DNA from: JBOGEB01 sp050743125
GTDB taxonomy: Bacteria; Actinomycetota; Nitriliruptoria; Euzebyales; Egibacteraceae
Assembly: GCA_050743125.1 (NCBI GenBank)
Contig: JBOGEB010000041.1
Location: 1-27,392, forward strand
Reading direction: 5' to 3'
Length of the DNA: 27,392 nt
Numbering within the stretch: the stretch's first letter is position 1; each line of letters begins with the position of its first letter. The notes under the pieces are model-generated. The model made no database searches, was not told the DNA's origin, and saw only the letters and a list, made by a program, of their open reading frames with translations. A program made the translations under genes and the position numbers. Shown here piece after piece: positions 23,323 to 27,392 of this stretch.

Positions 23323-23331
23323 GCCTGAGTG

Positions 23332-23814
<483 letters not shown>

Positions 23815-23818
23815 GGAC

Positions 23819-24292
23819 GTGCGCGCGGCGGTGGTGACCGTCTCGACCCGCGCGGCGGCCGGCGTCTACGCCGACGACGCCGGCCCGGCGGTGGCACAGG
23901 TGTTACGCGCGGCCGGCTTCGACGTCGGCGAGGTCGTCGTCGTCCCCGACGGTCGCGCCGGCGTCGCCGCGGCGATCGTGGCGGCTTGCGAGGGCGCCGA
24001 CCTCGTCGTGACGAACGGTGGGACGGGACTGCACCCGTCCGACCTCACCCCGGAGGCGACGCTCGACGTCGTCGACCGGCTGGCGCCCGGCTTCGTCGAG
24101 GCCATGCGCGCCGCGTCGATGACGGTCACTCCGATGGCGATGCTCAGCCGCGCCATCGCCGGCATCCGCGGCAGGACGCTCGTCCTCAACCTGCCTGGCT
24201 CCCCGAACGGCGCCGTGGAGAGCCTCCGGGCGGTGGCGCCTGTCCTGGCCCACGCTGTCGACCAGCTTCGGGGAGGCGACCACCCGCGCTGA
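23819..24292 (+). CDS. Mog/MoaB-family molybdopterin adenylyltransferase
   Basis: 157 residues from GTG 23819, chosen because AGAGGAG lies about 9 nt upstream; the 23792 start would overlap moaC. Motifs of the MoCo-binding fold: AAVVTVSTRAAAGVYADDAG, DLVVTNGGTGLHPSDLTPEA (GGTG loop), FVEAMRAASMTVTPMAMLSR and LVLNLPGSPNGAVESLRAVA (PGSP). The protein adenylylates molybdopterin before MoeA loads molybdate. It completes the moeA-moaC-mog cluster. MoaB and MogA cannot be told apart here. Confidence 0.92.
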   Translation: MRAAVVTVSTRAAAGVYADDAGPAVAQVLRAAGFDVGEVVVVPDGRAGVAAAIVAACEGADLVVTNGGTGLHPSDLTPEATLDVVDRLAPGFVEAMRAASMTVTPMAMLSRAIAGIRGRTLVLNLPGSPNGAVESLRAVAPVLAHAVDQLRGGDHPR

Positions 24293-24405
24293 ACCGGAGT
24301 GGGCTCAGCGCTTGGGGGTTGGTGTGGTCCGAAGCCAGTTGACACAGACCGCGTTTGGTCGAGGTTCCACCGATTTCACCTACCGCAGTGTTACGTTCGG
24401 TCGCG

Positions 24406-24918
24406 ATGGGGCTTTTCGTGGTTGCGTTGCTCGCTGGTCTTTGGGTGTCGGTACTGCTTCCTGGCGTGTATCGAGCACGGCGGGACCTCTCGGGGATCGA
24501 CTCGACCCGTTCCTTCCAGCGCACCATGAGCATGCTCGCCCGCAACGCCGGATCCACACGCCAGACGGGTTCGGGATTGCCGGGGCGGTGTGTCCTCGTC
24601 CTCGATGACCGGGCGAGCGGCGCGAGATCCGCTGCCCGCTCCCGTATGCGGCAGCGGCAGCGCGCGGGGATGGCCCAGCTCGGGAGCGCGGCCTGTGTCA
24701 CGGGTGGGCTCGCGGTGTTCCTCGGGGGCATGCTCTGGACCGTGTTCGGCCTGACCGCCGCCGTCTTCGCCGGCTACGCGCTGCTCGTGGTACAGGTGCG
24801 GGTCCGCGAGGCGGAGCGCCGTGAGAAGGTCCGCGACCTCAGACCGGCGAGGCGGTCGACCGCGGCGGCGCATGGCAACATGAGGTCGAACGTCCGCATC
24901 CATCGTTGGGTGGGCTGA
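24406..24918 (+). CDS. Membrane protein similar in layout and context to GlpR/SepX divisome proteins
   Basis: 170 residues from ATG 24406 (MGLFVVALLAGLWVSVLLPG); the frame is open to 24355, and neither start has a ribosome site, so a leaderless message is possible. One N-terminal membrane helix is followed by VYRARRDLSGIDSTRSFQRT and a polar linker, then a pair of helices (AACVTGGLAVFLGGMLW and VFGLTAAVFAGYALLVVQV) and a basic tail. Actinobacterial SepX/GlpR proteins, whose genes lie downstream of galU-moeA, share this plan; in Streptomyces SepX acts in cell division. Assignment rests on layout and gene order, not on an alignment. Confidence 0.65.
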   Translation: MGLFVVALLAGLWVSVLLPGVYRARRDLSGIDSTRSFQRTMSMLARNAGSTRQTGSGLPGRCVLVLDDRASGARSAARSRMRQRQRAGMAQLGSAACVTGGLAVFLGGMLWTVFGLTAAVFAGYALLVVQVRVREAERREKVRDLRPARRSTAAAHGNMRSNVRIHRWVG

Positions 24919-24921
24919 TCG

Positions 24922-25557
24922 GTGCTGGAGCTGGACGGCTTGGCCGAGGTGCTGCGTGTCCGGCTGGAGGCCAAGCACGAGGCGCGTGAGCGCGCGCTGC
25001 GCGAGTCCCGCCACGCGATCCGCTGCTCGGCCAACGCGATCCGCGCCACCCACCGGGACGACCGTGAGGACGCGCTCGCGCTGCTGAACGAGGCGGATGT
25101 TGCGCTTCGCGCGGCGCGCGCCGCCTGCGCCCACCAGCCGGAGGTCGAGTTCGCGGGGTTCATCGTCGATGCGCAGAAGGAGTACGCCGAGGCCCGCACG
25201 ACGTTCGCGATCGTGACCGGCCAGCCGCTCCCAGGACCCGAGGACCTCGACATGCGGGACGCGGCGTGGCTGAACGGCCTCGCCGAGACCGTCGGCGAGC
25301 TCCGTCGCCACCTCCTGGACGTGCTCCGGTCAGGCCGCCTCGAACGCTGCGAGCGGCTGCTCGAGGCGATGGACGACATCTACGCGCTGCTCGTCACGAT
25401 CGACTTCCCCGAGGGCATCACCGGCGGACTGCGCCGGCCCACTGACATCGCCCGCTCGATCATCGAGCGAACCCGCGGTGACCTCACCAACGCCCTCGTC
25501 CAGGCCCGACTCCGCGACGCCCTCGACGCTCATCGCGCCGACCTCCTCGGCGGCTGA
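24922..25557 (+). CDS. Translin-family protein
   Basis: 211 residues from GTG 24922, 3 nt after the previous stop. All-helical, with the translin/TRAX pattern: RESRHAIRCSANAIRATHR, then EVEFAGFIVDAQKEYAEAR, DAAWLNGLAETVGELRRHLL, LEAMDDIYALLVTIDFPEGI and GGLRRPTDIARSIIERTRGD. The acidic residues in DAQKEYAEAR correspond to those that form the RNase site in TRAX/C3PO-like proteins. Archaeal and some bacterial members are single-gene homologues that bind RNA or single-stranded DNA as octamers. An RNA-processing role is likely but untested. The gene ends 49 nt before tRNA-Ala. Confidence 0.75.
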   Translation: MLELDGLAEVLRVRLEAKHEARERALRESRHAIRCSANAIRATHRDDREDALALLNEADVALRAARAACAHQPEVEFAGFIVDAQKEYAEARTTFAIVTGQPLPGPEDLDMRDAAWLNGLAETVGELRRHLLDVLRSGRLERCERLLEAMDDIYALLVTIDFPEGITGGLRRPTDIARSIIERTRGDLTNALVQARLRDALDAHRADLLGG

Positions 25558-25606
25558 CCCCGACCTCGTCTGCTACCATTCCCCGTCCGTGGCGCACCGG
25601 CCACGA

Positions 25607-25682
25607 GGGGCTGTAGCTCAATTGGCAGAGCGCCTCGGTCGCATCGAGGAGGCCAGGGGTTCGATTCCCCTCAGCTCCACCA
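25607..25682 (+). tRNA. tRNA-Ala (anticodon CGC)
   Basis: 76 nt including an encoded CCA. Acceptor GGGGCTG pairs with CAGCTCC, with the G3-U70 pair that identifies alanine tRNAs. D arm GCTC...GAGC; anticodon stem CCTCG/CGAGG with loop GTCGCAT, anticodon CGC (reads GCG); T arm AGGGG-TTCGATT-CCCCT; discriminator A. TACCAT at 25573-25578 may be its -10 box. Confidence 0.95.
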
Positions 25683-25696
25683 GAGTTTCGAAGTTC

Positions 25697-25729
25697 GAAC
25701 CCTGGTCCTGCAGCAGCAGGCCAGGGTTC
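25697..25729 (+). terminator. Long hairpin after tRNA-Ala
   Basis: GAACCCTGG / CCAGGGTTC encloses CCTGC-AGCA-GCAGG: a 14-bp stem with a single bulge, 14 nt after the tRNA. Likely the tRNA terminator. A second hairpin, AGGACGCT-GGAT-AGCGTCCT, follows at 25756-25775. Confidence 0.6.
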
Positions 25730-25829
25730 AGTGCTTCCCATGGGAGCGGACCGTGAGGACGCTGGATAGCGTCCTGAGTTAGCCGCTGTCCGTTGAAAGT
25801 GCTGTGTGCCCCTGTATGCCGGCTGCGGG

Positions 25830-26279
25830 CTAGGGTAAGAGCCTCGGTCCTGTCTGATGTGCGCTGGCCAGTTCGTGGCTGATGCGCTCCTGTTCGGACT
25901 TGAGAAGGTCGAGCGGAATAGCGTCGGCGTAGCGCGCCTCGAAGAGTTTGAGTTGTTGGTCTTGAAGCTGCTTGATGTGTTTTTGTCGTTCCAGTTCGCG
26001 ATGGTTGTTGCTCTGTCGGCGTGTCAGCTCGGCCATGACCTGTTCGCGGATATCTGCGATGCGGGTTTCAGATAGCTGTACACGGGTCCAGTAATCTGTG
26101 ACCGATGCTTCGACATCGGTGATGAGTATTGCTGGCTGTGTGCAGTTGCGGTGCCGGGCACGGCCGATGCAATAGAAGTAGGGGTATACGGTGCCCCAGC
26201 GGTTCTTGGCATTGGTCATACCGAGCCGGCTTCTGCACTGCCCACAGTAGATCGAGCCTTTAAGATAATGCGGGTAGCC
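25830..26279 (-). pseudogene. 3' remnant of a large serine recombinase
   Basis: The minus-strand frame reads GYPHYLKGSIYCGQCRSRLG, then FYCIGRARHRNC, and a ~75-residue charged helical part (LTRRQSNNHRELERQKHIKQ). This is the zinc-ribbon plus coiled-coil end of phage- or ICE-type serine integrases: xPHYLKGxxxCGxC is a hallmark, and the second Cys pair is present. A TGA (26280-26282) closes the frame upstream, and the catalytic resolvase domain and recombinase core are absent. Only the last 149 codons survive, so it cannot be active. Its position beside a tRNA gene marks a past integration site. Confidence 0.75.
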
Positions 26280-26588
26280 TCACATCTACACGTCTACGTC
26301 TTGGCAAACGAGCCTGCAATCTTACACCGCACATACGACCGATGGATGCCGCTTGTGAGGCTAGTTGTCATGGTGATGCAGATCTGGCCAGTACAGCTTC
26401 CGTCGTCGAGCACTGTCGTCACGACTACAGACATAGAGCTGGAGGTGTAGCACGGCTCCACGGTCGAAGGCTCGACTGATCGGTCTCATGGCAATCACTG
26501 ACCTTCATGAGACGAGACCTCCAATTTTGACGCTCCAACCGTGACTCACTGTCACAGTAGTCAACACGTCGATGGGTGGACTAGCGGG
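26280..26588. other. AT-richer region without a recognised gene
   Basis: GC is lower than in the core genes. A 46-codon minus-strand ORF (26294-26434, MSVVVTTVLDDGS...) has no ribosome site and no known motif. Inverted repeats are GTCTCATG (26483-26490) / CATGAGAC (26506-26513), which could terminate the whiB transcript, and ACTGT-C-ACAGT (26548-26558). It is probably a remnant of an integrated element. Confidence 0.4.
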
Positions 26589-26696
26589 TTACCCCATCAA
26601 CCCCCTCATCCCCTCAATCAGCATCTTCCGATCCTCCGTATCCGGCAACTTGAGTCCCGCAGTGTCCGCCCAGAGACGGATCTGCTGCGTACTCAT
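26589..26696 (-). CDS. Micro-ORF 2 downstream of whiB (35 aa)
   Basis: Starts at ATG 26696 (MSTQQIRLWADTAGLKLPD), ends at TAA. Its start overlaps the stop of the preceding micro-ORF as ATGA, and it has no ribosome site of its own. The product is helix-prone and charged (TEDRKMLIEGMRGLMG). Alternatively it is the shifted second half of a single ~70-residue gene. No family recognised. Confidence 0.4.
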   Translation of the reverse strand: MSTQQIRLWADTAGLKLPDTEDRKMLIEGMRGLMG

Positions 26697-26800
26697 AAGA
26701 TCAGAGCAGCTAGCTTGAGCGCAACCATGTTGCGCCGATGTTCACGATCACTCAAAAGGCGAACGGAATCTATTGACCTGGAGTAATCAGCCTCACTCAT
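26693..26800 (-). CDS. Micro-ORF 1 overlapping the end of whiB (35 aa)
   Basis: Starts at ATG 26800 (MSEADYSRSIDSVRLLSDRE), inside the last codons of whiB (8-nt overlap), and ends with NMVALKLAALIL before TGA. The chain whiB, micro-ORF 1, micro-ORF 2 is joined by overlaps, as in translationally coupled genes. No homology recognised. Confidence 0.4.
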   Translation of the reverse strand: MSEADYSRSIDSVRLLSDREHRRNMVALKLAALIL

Positions 26801-27092
26801 GAGCTAAACTCAGTCGGGAGCATGGAATAGCAGTAACCTCAACATGTTTCCCCCTCCGCCCTCGCTTCCGCCGCAGCGTCCGCCGCTCCTCCTCACTTTT
26901 CCCACCCCACACCCCAGCATCCTGCTTGGTATCGAGCGCCCACTCCAAACACTCCTGAATCACCGGACACTGCGCACAGACCGCCTTAGCCTCCTCGATC
27001 TGGTCCAATGCTCGGCCCGTCGTCCCAATCGGGAAAAATAGCTCGGGATCTTCATCCAAACAAGCGGCCTTGTCACGCCAGTCCATGCCCAT
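26793..27092 (-). CDS. WhiB-family iron-sulphur transcriptional regulator, WhiB1-like
   Basis: 99 residues from ATG 27092 (MGMDWRDKAACLDEDPELFF), set by AGGAGG 6 nt upstream rather than the upstream start at 27155. The four cluster cysteines are present: AAC, then AVCAQCPVIQEC with the CxxC pair; GVWGG is the turn that contacts sigma factor region 4. KSEEERRTLRRKRGRRGK is the basic DNA-binding tail. The sequence closely follows WhiB1 (MDWRxKAxCxDEDPELFFP, PVxxECLxWALxTxQDxGVW), whose nitric-oxide-sensitive 4Fe-4S cluster binds the primary sigma factor. The C-terminus is extended by ~15 residues (HVEVTAIPCSRLSLAHE). WhiB proteins are confined to Actinobacteria and their phages. Confidence 0.92.
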   Translation of the reverse strand: MGMDWRDKAACLDEDPELFFPIGTTGRALDQIEEAKAVCAQCPVIQECLEWALDTKQDAGVWGGKSEEERRTLRRKRGRRGKHVEVTAIPCSRLSLAHE

Positions 27093-27358
27093 GGTCTCCT
27101 CCTGACTTGGTATGCCCCAAAGGCCCACCTGCTGATGAACTTGCAGGGACTGCACAGCAGCGTGGGACTAGGGCTATGGGTTGGAGCGGCCGGGGGCAGG
27201 GTCCGTCTCGGTGCGAGGGGCCACACCGGACCATCCAGCCGCCAAACCCGGCCGCCGTCTGGGGCGCGTGTCTGGCACAGGTGAAGCCCGTGCCTGGAGC
27301 TACGAGCCTGGACGCTCCGCCCCTGACGAGCCAGACCGGCTCGGGTATGGTCGCGGCC

Positions 27359-27392
27359 ATGTATGGCGTACATGACGCCTTGGCTCAGCTAG
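27359..27392 (+). CDS. Possible start of a gene running off the right edge
   Basis: ATG 27359 reads MYGVHDALAQL and is open to the edge. There is no clear ribosome site; TATGGT lies just upstream. Some DUF222/HNH proteins start in a similar way, but 11 residues are too few to decide. The interval 27093-27358, between this ATG and whiB, has no other recognisable gene. Confidence 0.2.
   Translation, partial: MYGVHDALAQL

Noticed and set aside
25692..25730. Second tRNA T-arm or att duplication (GTTCGAACCCTGG)
   Set aside because: It resembles a T-loop, but no cloverleaf can be built and it does not match the T arm of the adjacent tRNA-Ala; it folds better as a terminator hairpin.

Overview
The window is high-GC DNA from an actinobacterium. 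The evidence is a WhiB1-like Fe-S regulator, a DUF222/13E12-type HNH endonuclease, and a conserved actinobacterial gene order: a zinc-ribbon FmdB/Ruc-like protein and 5-formyltetrahydrofolate cyclo-ligase on one strand, then galU, moeA, moaC, a Mog/MoaB protein and a GlpR/SepX-like membrane protein on the other. A bacterial translin-family protein and an 835-residue FtsH-like protease suggest a lineage outside the familiar mycobacteria and streptomycetes. The lineage cannot be fixed from this window alone.

Layout. 1-2.8 kb is a decayed mobile-DNA zone: the 3' part of an HNH gene, a duplicated and damaged copy of its 3' end, an IS110-family transposase with an internal amber codon and a lost C-terminus, a possible bridge-RNA region, and a frameshifted remnant of a PEP-utilising mobile domain. 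2.8-8.1 kb holds a small secreted acidic peptide with a strong terminator hairpin, a DEAD-box helicase followed by a small membrane protein, an iron-permease-like fusion protein behind a strong palindrome, a four-helix membrane protein and a lipoprotein. 8.2-13.9 kb encodes an unusual FtsH-like membrane metalloprotease and a tldD-tldE pair. 13.9-15.3 kb has two different Nudix hydrolases around an unassigned spacer. 15.4-19.0 kb is a minus-strand block: uppP, a SAF-domain protein, mtnP, an FmdB/Ruc-like protein and 5-FCL. 19.1-25.6 kb is a plus-strand block: a diguanylate cyclase with a damaged 5' part, galU, moeA, moaC, mog, a SepX-like gene and translin. 25.6-27.4 kb has tRNA-Ala(CGC), a serine-recombinase remnant, two overlapping micro-ORFs behind whiB, and the possible start of another gene at the right edge.

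The most unusual signal is a dispersed repeat family of about 130-135 nt, with ends CATGTGTCGAA / TTCGACACACG that are near-perfect inverted repeats. It occurs at four loci (about 6.0, 8.1, 19.2 and 23.0 kb). At three of them it starts only 2-4 nt after the stop codon of the gene upstream and lies in that gene's sense orientation. At 23.0 kb it is partly tandemly triplicated and separates moeA from moaC; the flanking sequence suggests these two genes were nearly contiguous before insertion. At 19.2 kb it lies inside the 5' part of the diguanylate cyclase gene without interrupting the frame. An internal stem is recognisable in diverged copies, so it may be a mobile element that acts as a structured 3'-UTR or intergenic RNA.

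Functional links. moeA-moaC-mog are molybdenum-cofactor genes. galU supplies UDP-glucose and uppP recycles the undecaprenyl carrier, both for envelope synthesis. The FtsH-like protease and TldD/TldE are adjacent proteolytic systems. All functions are assigned by reading motifs; no searches were run.
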